From Brevundimonas subvibrioides (GTDB lineage: Bacteria > Pseudomonadota > Alphaproteobacteria > Caulobacterales > Caulobacteraceae), in contig NCEB01000011.1 in the NCBI GenBank assembly GCA_002280475.1, positions 1 through 58,175 of the forward strand: 58,175 bases of DNA, read 5' to 3'. How positions within the stretch are numbered: the stretch's first letter is position 1; each line of letters begins with the position of its first letter. A model generated the notes under the pieces. That model was not told the origin of the DNA. It was given only the letters and a program-made list of their open reading frames with translations, and did no database searches. This document shows, piece by piece, positions 7,668 through 18,241 of the stretch. Made by a program: the position numbers and the translations under genes.

Positions 7668-10219
7668 GCGGGGCTCGTCTGGGTCTTGGCCGGGAAGGGA
7701 TCGAGGGCGGCGGGCGCGGGATCGGGCAGGTCGGCGAAGGGGTCGGCGGGCGCAGCGGGCTCGAACAAGGGAGCGGCGCGCGGCCGGGCCTGGGCGACCG
7801 GCAGGACCAGGAAGGCGAGGCTGTAAAGCACCGCCCCCGCCACCAGCAGGGAGGAGAAGCCGATGTCGCGGCTCATGAGGTTCGCCAGGGGCGTGGCGAC
7901 CACGGAGAAGGCTCCGTTCAGCCCCCAGGCCCAGGGCAGGGCCCGGCCGTCGCCGACCTGGATGAGGCCCAGCGGGAACGGCAGGCCGAGCGCCAGCGAG
8001 ACCGGCGCGGCGGCGATCACAACCATCGCGCCCTTGATGGCCCAGGGCTGGTCCAGGGTCCGCATCATGAAATCCTCGGCCCCCACCCACATGGCCGCGA
8101 TCCAGGCGAGGACGACGATCAGGCCGATCATGGAGGCGGCCTTGGGCATGGCGGCGCAGCGCCCGGCGATCATACTGCCCAGGCCCGAGAAGATCAGCAT
8201 GGACGTCAGCACCAGGGCGAAGGCGGAGGAATAGTCGTTCAGCCAGAAGGCCGCCTTGTCGATCAGCCAGATCTCGATCAGCAGGAAGCCGAGGCCGAGG
8301 GCGGGAAAATAGAGGGCGGGCCAGGCGCGCGGCTTATCCTTCGCGCCGCTGGTCCGTCGACGGAACAGCAGCGGGGCGGCCAGCACCAGCAGGGCGATGA
8401 CCATGGCCTGGCCCAGGACGGCGATGTTCACCAGGGCCCCGATCTCGGCCTGGGGCAGGACTTCCAGCCGCCGGATCAGGGTGGGCAGGTCCTCGAGCCG
8501 AAGGGAGGAATGGAAGGCGGGCAGGTCCAGAGTGGCGGGTCGGATGTGGAAGGCCTCCGAAGACGGAGACGGACGGCCGGCCAGCACCGCGGCGACCTCG
8601 TTGGCGATGGCGTCGTTCGGACCCGTCGAGACGATCTGGCCGCTGGCGAAGGAGACGCTGGGCAGGTCGTTGAACAGGCCCGCCCGGGCGGCCGTCACGT
8701 CCAGCCCCGGCCGCCAGGAGACGTCGAACGAGCGCGCGGCGGCCCAGGCTTCCAGCGCCGCGACGTCGGCCGGGGACCATGGCGTGGGGCTGATCAGGAT
8801 GCGGGCGTTCCAGGCCGAGCGATAGACCATGACGTGGGCGGACGGATCGCCCACGCCCATGCCGGTCAGGGCGTGCCGCCCCGTGGCCAGGACGCGCAGC
8901 GCATAGACGGGAAAGTCGCGGATCGAGACGGAGACCGAGACCATGCCGCCGGGCTTCAGGGCGGCCAGATAGGCGCGCATCGCCTCGGCCGTGACGCCGG
9001 TGACGTTGGCGGGGGCCGCGTCGACGAAGTCCGAGGACAGGTCGATGACGTCGTAGCTGGCCGGGCCCGCCCGCCAGGCCGCGGCGATGGGGCCGCCCTC
9101 CAGCAGGGTGATCCGAGGGTCGGGCGCGAGGGCGGGCGATGGACCCAGGCCGCTCTGGAGCGCCAGGGCGAGGACCGGCTCGCCCTCCACGCCGTCGACG
9201 CGGGACGCGCCCAGCGTCAGCGCCTCGGCCGCGCGATAGCCGCCGGACAGGCCGACCAGCAACGCCTCCGCACCCGGGCGCAGGGCGTAGGGGGCGGCGG
9301 ACAGGGCGCTGGGGGCATAGGCGGTGTCCAGCGATCCGGCCCTGGGCAGGGCGGCGACGCGGTTGCCGTCGCGGTACAGGCCATAGGTCGAAGGTGGGCC
9401 GGCGACGCCCATCATGCCGGCGTTGTTGGACACGTCGGCGTCGACCCGCTCTGTGAAGTTCTCGAGCAGCAGATAGTGGCCGCGCGGCTGGCGCACCTCG
9501 GCGACGACGGCCGCGCCCGGTGTGTTCAGGGGCGCGTAGATGGCCTTGAACTCGGAGAAGGCGGGAGCCGCGCCGGTGAACAGAACATACTGGGCCCCCA
9601 CGAAGGCGACGGCGGCGAGGGCGATACCGGCCCATCGGCCCTTGCCGGGCTGAAACACCGGCGCGAGCGCCAGGGGGATCATCAGCACCGGAGCCAGCAG
9701 GAAGGGGTGGACCACGAACATCAGGCCCAGCGCCAGAGCCGCGCCGATCCCGGCGCCGATCAGGTCGTAGCCATAGACCCGGCCGATCTCGCGGTGATTC
9801 AGGATGAAGATCAGGCTGATGTAGAGCCCGGCGAGGAAGAAGAAGGGCAGCAGGACCGCATAGTAGAGCCCGATGTTGCGAACCTGATCCGGCCAGGTCG
9901 TCGGGTTCTGAAGCTGCAGCGGATTGAACGGGTTGGCCGTGACCGCCTGGTATCCCAGAGCGGCAGCGATCACCATGGCGGCGGGCAGGACGGTCCGGAG
10001 GATCACGCCGTGCCGGGCCACCGTGTCGCGGAACAGGGCCACCACGACGCCGCTGAGGGCGAAGCCGGCCATGACGATGGAGATGATCCAGTATCCGTAC
10101 TCGGACCATTTCGCGACGGCGAAGTAGCGCGTCAGGGCGTTCTCGATCCCGACCACGCCCATGGCGATCAGGAACAGCGGGATCAGCGCCGTGCGGGTCT
10201 TGTCGGCGGCACCGGTCAT
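7664..10219 (-). CDS. polytopic membrane protein with spermidine-synthase-like domain
   Basis: An 851-residue protein of the fused membrane/spermidine-synthase type. About seven hydrophobic segments fill residues 10-220. A soluble Rossmann-like domain follows at about 300-480, with ALLVGLSGGYRAAEAL as a poor motif I. Roughly six to seven more membrane segments lie at 600-830. The glycine-rich SAM or dcSAM loop is degenerate, so catalysis is uncertain. Four-base ATGA overlaps on both sides tie it to the upstream hydrolase and the downstream PCMT-like gene. A tail rich in Ala and Pro ends the protein. Function is unknown. Confidence 0.75.
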   Translation of the reverse strand: MTGAADKTRTALIPLFLIAMGVVGIENALTRYFAVAKWSEYGYWIISIVMAGFALSGVVVALFRDTVARHGVILRTVLPAAMVIAAALGYQAVTANPFNPLQLQNPTTWPDQVRNIGLYYAVLLPFFFLAGLYISLIFILNHREIGRVYGYDLIGAGIGAALALGLMFVVHPFLLAPVLMIPLALAPVFQPGKGRWAGIALAAVAFVGAQYVLFTGAAPAFSEFKAIYAPLNTPGAAVVAEVRQPRGHYLLLENFTERVDADVSNNAGMMGVAGPPSTYGLYRDGNRVAALPRAGSLDTAYAPSALSAAPYALRPGAEALLVGLSGGYRAAEALTLGASRVDGVEGEPVLALALQSGLGPSPALAPDPRITLLEGGPIAAAWRAGPASYDVIDLSSDFVDAAPANVTGVTAEAMRAYLAALKPGGMVSVSVSIRDFPVYALRVLATGRHALTGMGVGDPSAHVMVYRSAWNARILISPTPWSPADVAALEAWAAARSFDVSWRPGLDVTAARAGLFNDLPSVSFASGQIVSTGPNDAIANEVAAVLAGRPSPSSEAFHIRPATLDLPAFHSSLRLEDLPTLIRRLEVLPQAEIGALVNIAVLGQAMVIALLVLAAPLLFRRRTSGAKDKPRAWPALYFPALGLGFLLIEIWLIDKAAFWLNDYSSAFALVLTSMLIFSGLGSMIAGRCAAMPKAASMIGLIVVLAWIAAMWVGAEDFMMRTLDQPWAIKGAMVVIAAAPVSLALGLPFPLGLIQVGDGRALPWAWGLNGAFSVVATPLANLMSRDIGFSSLLVAGAVLYSLAFLVLPVAQARPRAAPLFEPAAPADPFADLPDPAPAALDPFPAKTQTSPA

Positions 10220-11154
10220 TGCAGCGGCCTCGGCGCGGCGACGCGACGGTCCATGAAGTGGGTCAGCAGGGCGTTGAAGCGGTCGGCCTCGTCAACGAAC
10301 AGGGCGTGACCGGCGTCCTCGAACACCACCATCTCGGCGTCGGGATGGGTGGCGATCAGGGTCTCGCCCTGCGTGCGCCAGCGGGGGCGCACGGCATAGA
10401 GGACGGGCTTCGTCGTCGAATGGACGGCGGCGCGCCAGTATGCGCGGGGGGCGTCGTAGGCCAGCAGGCGGCGCTCGTCCTCGGGCGTCATTCGCAGCGC
10501 CTGATCGGTCAGACGCTCGCGCCAGTCCGGGCCCGGATCCCGGGCGAACATCCCAGCGACGAAGGCGGCGCGGCGGGCGCGGCGCTCGTCGGGCGACCGG
10601 GTGGGTGGCTCGGCGGGCCGCGTGGCTCCGGCGGCGGGGCGGGGCGCGGGTCCCTCGCCGATGGAGTTGTCGATCAGGACCAGGCCGGCGATCCGGTCGT
10701 CTCCGGCCTGGGCCACCCAGGCCAGGCTGTCGAGCACGCCCAGAGACCATCCGACCAGCACGACAGGGCCGGTCGCGGCCTGATCGATCAGTTCGCCGAC
10801 GTCGCGGCCTCGGCGCTCATGGGTGTAGCCGAAGCGTGTGACCTCGCTGTCGCCCTGCCCGCGCGGGTCCAGCGCCAGGACGTGGAAACGGTCCGACAGG
10901 GCGGCGATCTGACGCTCGAAGATCCAGCCGGGCATGGTCCATCCGGGCACGAACAGGATCGTCGGAGCCCCCGAAGGGCCCGCCTCCAGGTAATGAAGAC
11001 GAGCCCCGTCGGAAGTGATGAGGCGGCGGCTCTGTGCCGCCTCGACCGCGCCCCCCGACGCGGTCGTAGCAAACGCGAGAACGGCTCCCCCCATCACGCC
11101 GACCATGGCCGCCCGTGTCCATGTCGGCAGGGTTTGCGAACCGTTGCGCCCCAT
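10216..11154 (-). CDS. exported alpha/beta hydrolase
   Basis: A 312-residue alpha/beta hydrolase from the ATG at 11154; a GTG at 11244 would add 30 residues without a better N-terminus. A hydrophobic segment near residues 17-40 ending in an Ala-rich cleavage-like region suggests a signal peptide. The oxyanion region FVPGWTMPG, nucleophile elbow GWSLG and C-terminal EDAGHALFVDE (His) are visible. The substrate is unknown. It heads a three-gene operon, overlapping the spermidine-synthase-like gene by four bases. Confidence 0.75.
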   Translation of the reverse strand: MGRNGSQTLPTWTRAAMVGVMGGAVLAFATTASGGAVEAAQSRRLITSDGARLHYLEAGPSGAPTILFVPGWTMPGWIFERQIAALSDRFHVLALDPRGQGDSEVTRFGYTHERRGRDVGELIDQAATGPVVLVGWSLGVLDSLAWVAQAGDDRIAGLVLIDNSIGEGPAPRPAAGATRPAEPPTRSPDERRARRAAFVAGMFARDPGPDWRERLTDQALRMTPEDERRLLAYDAPRAYWRAAVHSTTKPVLYAVRPRWRTQGETLIATHPDAEMVVFEDAGHALFVDEADRFNALLTHFMDRRVAAPRPLQ

Positions 11155-11250
11155 CGCGGGGCATGTGAGCCGGACCGCCGTTCGCTGTCGAGAGCCTTCC
11201 CCGGACGCGGGAGCGATAGGGTTAAGAGCGTTGCGGAGGAGCACCGGTTT

Positions 11251-11273
11251 CCTTCTCCCCTTGCGGGAGAAGG
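11251..11273. terminator. short palindrome between hydrolase and LD-carboxypeptidase genes
   Basis: CCTTCTCCC and GGGAGAAGG form nine perfect pairs around the loop CTTGC. It begins just after the LD-carboxypeptidase stop on the minus strand. There is no T-run, so it may be a repeat hairpin that stabilises RNA rather than an intrinsic terminator. Confidence 0.45.
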
Positions 11274-11278
11274 CTGGT

Positions 11279-12097
11279 TCAGCGTGGCCCGAACGGCACG
11301 ACCTTGTTGTTGCGGTCGTGGGCGATGTCGGCGGGGCCGAGGTAGGGGATGCCGGAGCGTTCGCACCAGTGCTGGACGATCTGTTCCGCCGTCAGGCCGA
11401 AGTCCGGCTCGTTGACGGTGACGTCGGTGAACCGGCCGGCGCGGATGCCGGCCACGCGGCGGATCGAGGGCTGGCTGGTCAGATGGAACATCATCCGGTC
11501 GATGCGATAGGCGGCCTCCGACACATCCTCCAGCATCAGCACATGGCCGGTCAGATCGGGCTCCAGCGGCGTGCCGAGCAGCTGGTCCAGAACCGTCAGG
11601 TTGAAGGCGACGGCGGGCCGTGGGTCGTCGACCAGCGACGGCTCCAGCCCCTCTGTCACGCCCTTCCTCAGCCAGTTCAGTGAGCGGAAGCCGGTGGGGT
11701 CGTTCCGGACGCCGTCCGACGCCATGGGTCCGTGGGCCACGTCGAAGCCGGCCTTGTACAGGATGGCCAGCATCGATCCGACGTCGGAGTATCCGAGGTA
11801 GCGCTTCTTCCTCGCCATACCGGTCAGGCGCGGCATGACCGTCTCGGCGATGCGGCACGAGCCATAGCCTCCGCGCGCGAACCAGATGTGGTCGATGCGG
11901 GGATCGTTGGCGAACGCCACGAAGGCGTCGGCCCGCTCCTGATCGGTGCCGGCGAAATGACCGGACTTGGCGAAGCTGTTCGGGTGGAGGGCGCAGGTGA
12001 CCTCGCCCGCCGGGAACTGCAGGTCAAACCAGGCCTGGATCGCCTCGCCCCGCTCGCGGGCGAAGCGGGAGGAGACGGCGACGATGCCGATCTTCAT
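11279..12097 (-). CDS. LD-carboxypeptidase family protein (peptidase S66)
   Basis: A 272-residue S66 serine peptidase; the family removes the terminal D-Ala from murein tetrapeptides during cell-wall recycling. RGGYGSCRI precedes the nucleophile Ser104 in GYSDVGS. A glutamate in [14 protein letters not shown] and a histidine in [10 protein letters not shown] near the C-terminus fit the Ser-Glu-His triad. No signal peptide is seen, consistent with cytoplasmic recycling. It is divergent from, and about 110 bases away from, a Mur-ligase gene, which supports a shared role in murein peptide handling. Confidence 0.85.
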   Translation of the reverse strand: MKIGIVAVSSRFARERGEAIQAWFDLQFPAGEVTCALHPNSFAKSGHFAGTDQERADAFVAFANDPRIDHIWFARGGYGSCRIAETVMPRLTGMARKKRYLGYSDVGSMLAILYKAGFDVAHGPMASDGVRNDPTGFRSLNWLRKGVTEGLEPSLVDDPRPAVAFNLTVLDQLLGTPLEPDLTGHVLMLEDVSEAAYRIDRMMFHLTSQPSIRRVAGIRAGRFTDVTVNEPDFGLTAEQIVQHWCERSGIPYLGPADIAHDRNNKVVPFGPR

Positions 12098-12208
12098 GCC
12101 GGGGGTCCCATGACTTGGAGCATTTTGGGGGGCGTGGCCTTGTGCGCGACGCGTGCTAGTCACGCGAACCGTGTCGGACACTCCCCGCATTTGCCCTTCA
12201 AGATCAAG

Positions 12209-13636
12209 ATGACGCCAGAAAAGCCTTCCTATTTCTTCTGCGGCATCGGCGGGTCCGGCATGCTGCCGCTGGCGATGATCGTCCAGGCGCAGGGCGCGAC
12301 CGTCGAGGGCTCGGACCGGTCGCTGGACCAGGGGCGGACGCCGGAGAAGTTCGACTGGTTGAGGGCGCACGGCGTGACCCTGCATCCCCAGGACGGATCG
12401 GGCGTGCGGGCGGATCACACGGTGGTGGCGACCGGCGCGGTCGAGGACACGGTGCCCGACATCGGCGCGGCCCGGCGGGTCGGCGCGCCGATCGTGACGC
12501 GGCCCGAGCTGCTGAGCCGCATCTTCAACGCCGCCCCGACCTCGATCGGCGTGGCAGGCACCAGCGGCAAATCGACCATCACGGGCATGATCGCCTGGAT
12601 CCTGGATCAGGCGGGGCGCGCGCCGACCGTCATGAACGGGGCGGTGATGAAGAATTTCACCGACGCCGACCATCCCTTCGCCAGCGCCCTGATCGGCGGG
12701 CCAGACCTGTTCGTGGCCGAGGTGGACGAGTCGGACGGCTCCATCGCCCGCTACGATCCGACGGTGGCGGTGGTGTCCAACATCTCGCTGGACCACAAAT
12801 CGATGGAGGAACTGCGCGAGCTGTTCGGCGGCTTCACGGGCCGGGCGCGGACTGCGGTGCTGAACCTGGACAATGTCGAGACGGCGGCCCTGGCGCAGAC
12901 GATGGTCGCCGAGGGGCGGGGCGAGGCGGTGGTGACCTTCGCGCTCGGCCGCGTCGACGCCGACCTGTCGGCCCACGACCTGAGCCCCCTGCCCGCCGGC
13001 ATGACCCTTACCCTGACCGACCGCGCGAGCGGCGACAGCCACGCCGTGACCCTGAACGTGCCGGGCGCGCACAATGTGGCCAATGCCCTGGCGGCGCTGG
13101 GGGCCGTGCGCGCGCTGGGCGTGCCGATGGATCAGGCCGTGGCGGCGCTGGAGACCTTCGCCGGGATCCGGCGGCGCATGGACGTGGTCGGCACGGCGAA
13201 CGGGATCACCGTCATCGACGACTTCGCCCACAACCCGGACAAGATCTCGGCCACGCTGAAGACGCTGCACGCCTTCGACGGGCGATTGCTGATCCTGTTC
13301 CAGCCGCACGGGTTCGGGCCGCTGAAGCTGATGAAGGCCGAGTTCATCGAGACCTTCGTCGGACTGATGAAACCCGACGACGTGCTGCTGATGCCCGAGC
13401 CCGTCTACTACGGCGGCACCACGGATCGCAGCGTGGGGTCAAAGGACATCGCGGCGTGCGTGCGCGCCGAGGGACGCAGGGCCGAAGCCCTGGGCGACCG
13501 GGCGGCCTGCGGCGACCGGATCGTGGAGATCGCGCGGCCCGGTGACCGGGTGATCGTCATGGGCGCGAGGGACGACACCCTGTCACAGTTCGCGGCGGAG
13601 CTTGTGGCGCGGCTGCGCGCTACACACCCCGCATGA
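12209..13636 (+). CDS. Mur ligase family protein (MurC/Mpl-like)
   Basis: A 475-residue ATP-dependent ligase. The N-terminal [14 protein letters not shown] binds the UDP-sugar as in MurC, the P-loop reads GTSGKST (MurC and Mpl usually GTHGKTT), and [18 protein letters not shown] and [11 protein letters not shown] follow in order, with the C-terminal [10 protein letters not shown] domain. Next to an LD-carboxypeptidase, a recycling ligase that re-attaches a murein peptide or alanine to UDP-MurNAc (Mpl role) is the best guess; a MurC paralogue is the alternative. Start 12209 ([10 protein letters not shown]) gives a normal N-terminus. It overlaps the receptor gene by four bases. Confidence 0.8.
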   Translation: MTPEKPSYFFCGIGGSGMLPLAMIVQAQGATVEGSDRSLDQGRTPEKFDWLRAHGVTLHPQDGSGVRADHTVVATGAVEDTVPDIGAARRVGAPIVTRPELLSRIFNAAPTSIGVAGTSGKSTITGMIAWILDQAGRAPTVMNGAVMKNFTDADHPFASALIGGPDLFVAEVDESDGSIARYDPTVAVVSNISLDHKSMEELRELFGGFTGRARTAVLNLDNVETAALAQTMVAEGRGEAVVTFALGRVDADLSAHDLSPLPAGMTLTLTDRASGDSHAVTLNVPGAHNVANALAALGAVRALGVPMDQAVAALETFAGIRRRMDVVGTANGITVIDDFAHNPDKISATLKTLHAFDGRLLILFQPHGFGPLKLMKAEFIETFVGLMKPDDVLLMPEPVYYGGTTDRSVGSKDIAACVRAEGRRAEALGDRAACGDRIVEIARPGDRVIVMGARDDTLSQFAAELVARLRATHPA

Positions 13637-15654
13637 TCCAGGACACTCCCCAAGACCTTCCCGACATCGTCGTCACCGCCGCCCGGTTGCCGCCGGCCGC
13701 TGCCGAGGCGGCGTTCAGTGTCATCCGCATCGGTGAAGAGCGCCTGTCGCGCGAGACGCGGCTGGACGAGGCGCTGCGGTCGGTGCCCGCCGTCAGCCTG
13801 TTCCGGCGAACCTCCAGCCTGGCCGCCAATCCGACGACCCAGGGGATCTCGCTGAGGGCCATCGCGCCGTCGGGGGCGGGGCGGACGCTGGTCACGCTGG
13901 ACGGCGTGCCCCTGAACGACCCGTTCGGAGGGTGGGTGATCTGGAGCCAGGTGCCGACCGAGAGCCTGTCGGGGCTGGACATCATCCGTGGCGCGGGCGC
14001 GGGGCCATACGGCGCCGGAGCCCTGACCGGCGTCATCGCCTTGCGCGAACGGGACGGCGTCGGGGGCGCGGTCGAGGTGTCGGGCGGCGAGTATGGCGGC
14101 CAGAGGCTGGGCGCGGCGACGACCCTGTCGGCGGGGCGTTTCAGCCTGACGGGAACCCTGCAGCGCGAGATCAGCGACGGCTATGTCCCTGTGCGTGGCC
14201 CGGCGGCGGGCTCGGCCGACACGCCGCTGGATCTGCAGACCCTGGCGGGGGCGATCCGGGCGGACGCGGCCCTGAACGGCGACATCGCCCTGTCCCTGCG
14301 GGCCTCGGCCTATGAGGAGGATCGGGGCTCGGGCCTGGCGCGCGCGCGCTCCTCGGCGACGGGCGAGAGCTATGCAGCGACGGCGTCGCGGGCGCCCGCC
14401 GAAGACCGCCTCGGCTGGCGAGCCCAGGTCTGGCGGCGGACCAGCGACTTTTCCAACACCTCGGCGGCCGTGGCGGCCGGGCGCGGATCGACCACGGCTG
14501 CCAACGACCAGTTCGCCACCCCCGCCGAGGGCTGGGGCTGGAACGCCGCCCTGCGAGGGACAGCCGTTCCGCTCGCGGGTGGCCAGCTGGAGTGGGAGGT
14601 CGGTGGCGACGCTCGTTTCGCCGAGGGCGAGACGCGCGAGCGGTTCCGCAATCTCGGCGGTGGCTTCACGCGCAGCCGGGTGGCGGGCGGCGAGACCTCG
14701 GTCGTAGGAGCCTATGGCGAGGCGTCGTGGACGGCGGGGCCGTGGCTGATCGCGGGCGGCCTGCGTCTCGACGGCTGGGAGAACGCCGGCGGGCGGCGGA
14801 TCGAGCGCGATCTGGCCACGGGTCTGCCGACGCTGAACGAGACCGATCCCGACCGGTCGGGGGAAGTGGTCTCGGCGCGGCTGGCGGCGCGGCGCGACCT
14901 CGGCAGCGGCTGGGCCGGGCGGGCGGCGGCATACACGGGGTTCAGGCCTGCGACCCTGAACGAGCTCCACCGGCCCTTCCGCGTCGGCAACGACCTGACC
15001 GAGGCCAACGCGGCGCTGGTGCCCGAGCGGCTGCAGGGGCTGGAGAGCGGTCTGGCCTGGACGGGCGGCGCGACCGAGGTTCAGGCGACCGTCTTCTGGA
15101 ACCGGATCGAGGAGGCCATCGTCAACGTCACGATCGGCGCGGGTCCCGGCACCTTCCCGCGTGCCGGCTTCGTCCCGGCAGGCGGGGCCCTGCGCCAGCG
15201 CCAGAACGCGGGAACCATCGAGGCGGTCGGGATCGAGGCGTCGATCGAGCACCGCATCGACGACCGCCTGTCGCTGGACGGCGCGGTCTCGATGACCGAT
15301 GCCGAGCTCGACGGTGGCACGGCGGCGCCTCAGCTGACGGGTCTGCGCCCGGCCCAGGCCCCGGTCGTCAGTGCCTCGGCGGGGGCGGTCTGGCGCGCGA
15401 CGGAGCGGCTGACCCTGGTCGGTCGCGTCCGCTACGAGGGCGACCGGTTCGACGACGACTTGAACAGCCGGACGCTGGATGAGGCCGTCACGCTGGACGC
15501 CCGGGCGGAGTGGACGGTGCGCGACGGCGTCATCGCCTTCGTCGCCGCTGACAACCTGTTCGACGCCGAGGTCGAGGTGTCGGAGACGGGCGACGGCGTC
15601 GAGGGTTATGGCCCGCCGCGCATGGTTCGGGCGGGACTGTCGCTGCGGTGGTGA
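13633..15654 (+). CDS. TonB-dependent receptor
   Basis: A 673-residue outer-membrane receptor. The start is followed almost at once by a TonB-box-like PDIVVTA, then the plug domain ([14 protein letters not shown] near 49, then [22 protein letters not shown]) and a beta-barrel with the typical terminal [14 protein letters not shown] ... LRW. I see no signal peptide: the ATG lies in the ATGA overlap with the Mur ligase and no in-frame upstream start is evident, which is odd for an exported protein. The ligand is unknown; hmgA follows 46 bases later. Confidence 0.85.
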   Translation: MIQDTPQDLPDIVVTAARLPPAAAEAAFSVIRIGEERLSRETRLDEALRSVPAVSLFRRTSSLAANPTTQGISLRAIAPSGAGRTLVTLDGVPLNDPFGGWVIWSQVPTESLSGLDIIRGAGAGPYGAGALTGVIALRERDGVGGAVEVSGGEYGGQRLGAATTLSAGRFSLTGTLQREISDGYVPVRGPAAGSADTPLDLQTLAGAIRADAALNGDIALSLRASAYEEDRGSGLARARSSATGESYAATASRAPAEDRLGWRAQVWRRTSDFSNTSAAVAAGRGSTTAANDQFATPAEGWGWNAALRGTAVPLAGGQLEWEVGGDARFAEGETRERFRNLGGGFTRSRVAGGETSVVGAYGEASWTAGPWLIAGGLRLDGWENAGGRRIERDLATGLPTLNETDPDRSGEVVSARLAARRDLGSGWAGRAAAYTGFRPATLNELHRPFRVGNDLTEANAALVPERLQGLESGLAWTGGATEVQATVFWNRIEEAIVNVTIGAGPGTFPRAGFVPAGGALRQRQNAGTIEAVGIEASIEHRIDDRLSLDGAVSMTDAELDGGTAAPQLTGLRPAQAPVVSASAGAVWRATERLTLVGRVRYEGDRFDDDLNSRTLDEAVTLDARAEWTVRDGVIAFVAADNLFDAEVEVSETGDGVEGYGPPRMVRAGLSLRW

Positions 15655-15700
15655 CGGCCCGGCGCTCGGCCGCTAAACCGCGCCCAACGGGAGACGAGAG

Positions 15701-17014
15701 ATGACGCAAGACAGCGCACAGTACCTGACCGGCTTCGGCAACCATTTCGCGACCGAGGCGGTGCCGGGGGCCCTGCCGGTGGCTCGGAACTCGCCGCAGA
15801 AGACGCCGATGGGCCTGTATGCCGAACAGCTTTCGGGCACGGCCTTCACCGCGCCGCGTAGCGAGAACCGCCGCAGCTGGCTGTATCGCCTGCGCCCCAG
15901 CGCCCAGCATCCGGCCTATGTGCCCTTCGACCAGGGCCGGGTGCGATCGGGCCCGTTCACCGACGCGCCGCCCAGCCCCAACCGCATGCGCTGGGACCCC
16001 CTGCCCGTCCCCGAAACGCCGACCGACTGGGTCGAGGGGCTGGTGACCTATGGCGGCAATGGCGATGCGGAGACGCAGGGCGGCGCGGGCATCCATCTGT
16101 ATGCCGCCAACCGGTCGATGACCGACCGGGTCTTCTACTGCGCCGACGGCGAGCTGCTGATCGTGCCGCAACTGGGCCGGCAGGTGTTCGTCACCGAACT
16201 GGGGCGGATCGAGGCCGAGGCCGGCCACATCGTCGTCATCCCGCGCGGCGTGCGCTTCCGCGTGGAGTGCCCAGATGGCGAGGGGGCGCCGATCCGGGGC
16301 TATGTCTGCGAGAACTATGGCAGCCCCTTCCGCCTGCCGGACCTGGGGCCCATCGGCTCGAACGGCCTGGCCAATCCGAGGGATTTCGAAACGCCGGTCG
16401 CCGCCTTCGAGGACGTGGATCGCCCGACCGAGTGCGTGCAGAAGTTCGCGGGGCGGCTGTGGACCACGACCTTCGATCACAGCCCGATCGACGTCGTCGC
16501 CTGGCACGGCAACAACACGCCCTGTCGCTATGACACGGCCCGGTTCAACACCATCGGCACGGTCAGCTTCGACCATCCGGACCCCTCGATCTTCACCGTC
16601 CTGACCAGTCCGTCGGACACGCCGGGCACGGCCAACGTGGACTTCGTCATCTTCCCGCCGCGCTGGATGGTGGCCGAGGACACCTTCCGTCCGCCGTGGT
16701 TCCACAGGAACGTCATGAGCGAGTTCATGGGGCTGGTGACCGGGGCCTATGACGCCAAGGAGGGCGGCTTCGCGCCGGGCGGCGCGTCGCTTCACAACTG
16801 CATGAGCGGCCATGGCCCGGACCAGGCGTCCTATGACAAGGCGGTCGCAGCCGAGCTGAAGCCCCACAAGCTGGACAACACCCTGGCCTTCATGTTCGAG
16901 ACACGGTGGCCGATCCGGACCACGGATTGGGCGCAAACCAGCCCCACGATGCAGCTGGATTACGATGACGTCTGGACCGGCTTCGCCAAGGGCGACGTCT
17001 CGCTCAAAGGATAG
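15701..17014 (+). CDS. hmgA: homogentisate 1,2-dioxygenase
   Basis: A 437-residue iron enzyme that opens the homogentisate ring to maleylacetoacetate in tyrosine and phenylalanine breakdown. The start [13 protein letters not shown] and the Fe-ligand regions [13 protein letters not shown] and [11 protein letters not shown] are family hallmarks; length matches the usual 430-440. No other gene of the pathway (maleylacetoacetate isomerase, fumarylacetoacetase, hppD) is present in this window. A small lipoprotein gene begins three bases after its stop. Confidence 0.95.
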   Translation: MTQDSAQYLTGFGNHFATEAVPGALPVARNSPQKTPMGLYAEQLSGTAFTAPRSENRRSWLYRLRPSAQHPAYVPFDQGRVRSGPFTDAPPSPNRMRWDPLPVPETPTDWVEGLVTYGGNGDAETQGGAGIHLYAANRSMTDRVFYCADGELLIVPQLGRQVFVTELGRIEAEAGHIVVIPRGVRFRVECPDGEGAPIRGYVCENYGSPFRLPDLGPIGSNGLANPRDFETPVAAFEDVDRPTECVQKFAGRLWTTTFDHSPIDVVAWHGNNTPCRYDTARFNTIGTVSFDHPDPSIFTVLTSPSDTPGTANVDFVIFPPRWMVAEDTFRPPWFHRNVMSEFMGLVTGAYDAKEGGFAPGGASLHNCMSGHGPDQASYDKAVAAELKPHKLDNTLAFMFETRWPIRTTDWAQTSPTMQLDYDDVWTGFAKGDVSLKG

Positions 17015-17017
17015 ACC

Positions 17018-17362
17018 ATGCGCCTGTTGATCGCCGCCATTGCTCTGCTCGCCTCGGCCTGTTCGCCGATGACGGCCCCCGACGCCACCGCCCCGACCCG
17101 GACGGCGGCCGAGGCCTGCGCCGCGCGCGGCGGCGACTTGATGCGGGTCGGGCGGCTGCAGACCGAGCGGTGCGTGGTGCCGTTCTCGGACGCGGGCCGA
17201 GTGTGCCGCGACGGCGACGACTGCATGGGTGACTGCCGCGCCAAGGAGGCGGGCCCGAACGCGGGCGAGGTCACCGGGGTCTGCGCCCCGAACGACCTGC
17301 CCTTCGGCTGCAACACGCCGATCGAGAACGGTCGCGCCCAGCCGACCCTGTGCGTCGACTAG
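17018..17362 (+). CDS. small cysteine-rich lipoprotein
   Basis: A 114-residue protein with a lipoprotein signal (MRLLIAAIALLASAC; lipobox LASAC). The mature part has about eight cysteines spread as CAARGGD, ERCVVPF, RVCRDGDDC, GDCRAK, GVCAP, FGCN and LCVD, suggesting disulfides in the periplasm. It starts three bases after hmgA, so it is probably co-transcribed. No family that I can name; function unknown. Confidence 0.7.
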   Translation: MRLLIAAIALLASACSPMTAPDATAPTRTAAEACAARGGDLMRVGRLQTERCVVPFSDAGRVCRDGDDCMGDCRAKEAGPNAGEVTGVCAPNDLPFGCNTPIENGRAQPTLCVD

Positions 17363-17399
17363 GCGGGACCATGATGGCTGACGCCCGGGTGGCCATGAC

Positions 17400-18203
17400 A
17401 TGAGCCTGTCCGAGATCGCCCCTCTGCTGGGCCTCAACCTGCTGGCGATCACCGTCATCATGACCCTGCTGACCCGGCTGGCGGTGCGGTGGGGCGACGT
17501 CAGTTTCATCGACGGGGTCTGGCCGCTGGGGATGCTGTTCCTGGCGCTGATCACCTTTCCCCGGACCGACGGCGATCCGGTCAGAAAGGGGCTGATCCTG
17601 TGGCTGGTCGGCGTGTGGGCGATCCGGCTGGGCTGGCACCTGCTGAAGCGGTGGCGTGAACACGGCGCGGACCGGCGCTACACGGCCATTCTGGAGGGGC
17701 AGGCGAGGAAGGGCTGGAGTTTCCGCAGGACCGCCTTCCTCTTCGTCTTCCTGCCACAAGGAGCGCTGGCCTGGCTGAACAGCCTGCCGGCGCAGCTGGG
17801 CCAGATCGCCTATGCCCCGCCGATCGGCTGGATCGGCTGGACCGGGGCGGTGATCGTCGTCATCGGCATCGCCTTCGAGAGCATCGGCGACAGCCAGCTG
17901 GCGGCCTTCAAGAAAGACCCCGCCAACAAGGGCCAGGTCATGGATCGGGGTCTGTGGCGCTATACCCGGCACCCCAACTATTTCGGCGACGCCTGCGTGT
18001 GGTGGGGGCTTTGGCTGATCGCGGCGGAGACCGGCTGGGTCGGGATCGTCTCGATCGTCGGACCGCTCTTCCTGACCTTCACCCTGACGAAGTGGTCCGG
18101 CATCGGCATCACCGAAAAGGCGATCCGGTCGTCCCGGCCCGGCTATGAAGACTACATCCGCCGGACCAGCGCCTTCATCCCCTGGCCGCCTAAAAAGGGC
18201 TGA
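17400..18203 (+). CDS. DUF1295 membrane protein (steroid 5-alpha-reductase-like fold)
   Basis: A 267-residue polytopic membrane protein of the DUF1295 family, distantly related to steroid 5-alpha-reductases and isoprenylcysteine methyltransferases. The diagnostic C-terminal motif is WRYTRHPNYFGDACVWWG, followed by LLFLTF-like helices and the GYEDYIRRTSAFIPW end. About six to seven membrane spans are seen. The substrate is unknown. It follows the Cys-rich lipoprotein gene on the same strand after 37 bases. Confidence 0.8.
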   Translation: MSLSEIAPLLGLNLLAITVIMTLLTRLAVRWGDVSFIDGVWPLGMLFLALITFPRTDGDPVRKGLILWLVGVWAIRLGWHLLKRWREHGADRRYTAILEGQARKGWSFRRTAFLFVFLPQGALAWLNSLPAQLGQIAYAPPIGWIGWTGAVIVVIGIAFESIGDSQLAAFKKDPANKGQVMDRGLWRYTRHPNYFGDACVWWGLWLIAAETGWVGIVSIVGPLFLTFTLTKWSGIGITEKAIRSSRPGYEDYIRRTSAFIPWPPKKG

Positions 18204-18241
18204 AGACCGGAGAGGTGGTCGCGTGGCTGAGAGGGCAAGAA

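Noticed and set aside
8510..10309. 599-residue plus-strand frame opposite the spermidine-synthase-like gene
   Set aside because: Low-complexity Gly/Arg/Gln/Asp translation; the other strand encodes membrane helices and a soluble domain in good order.
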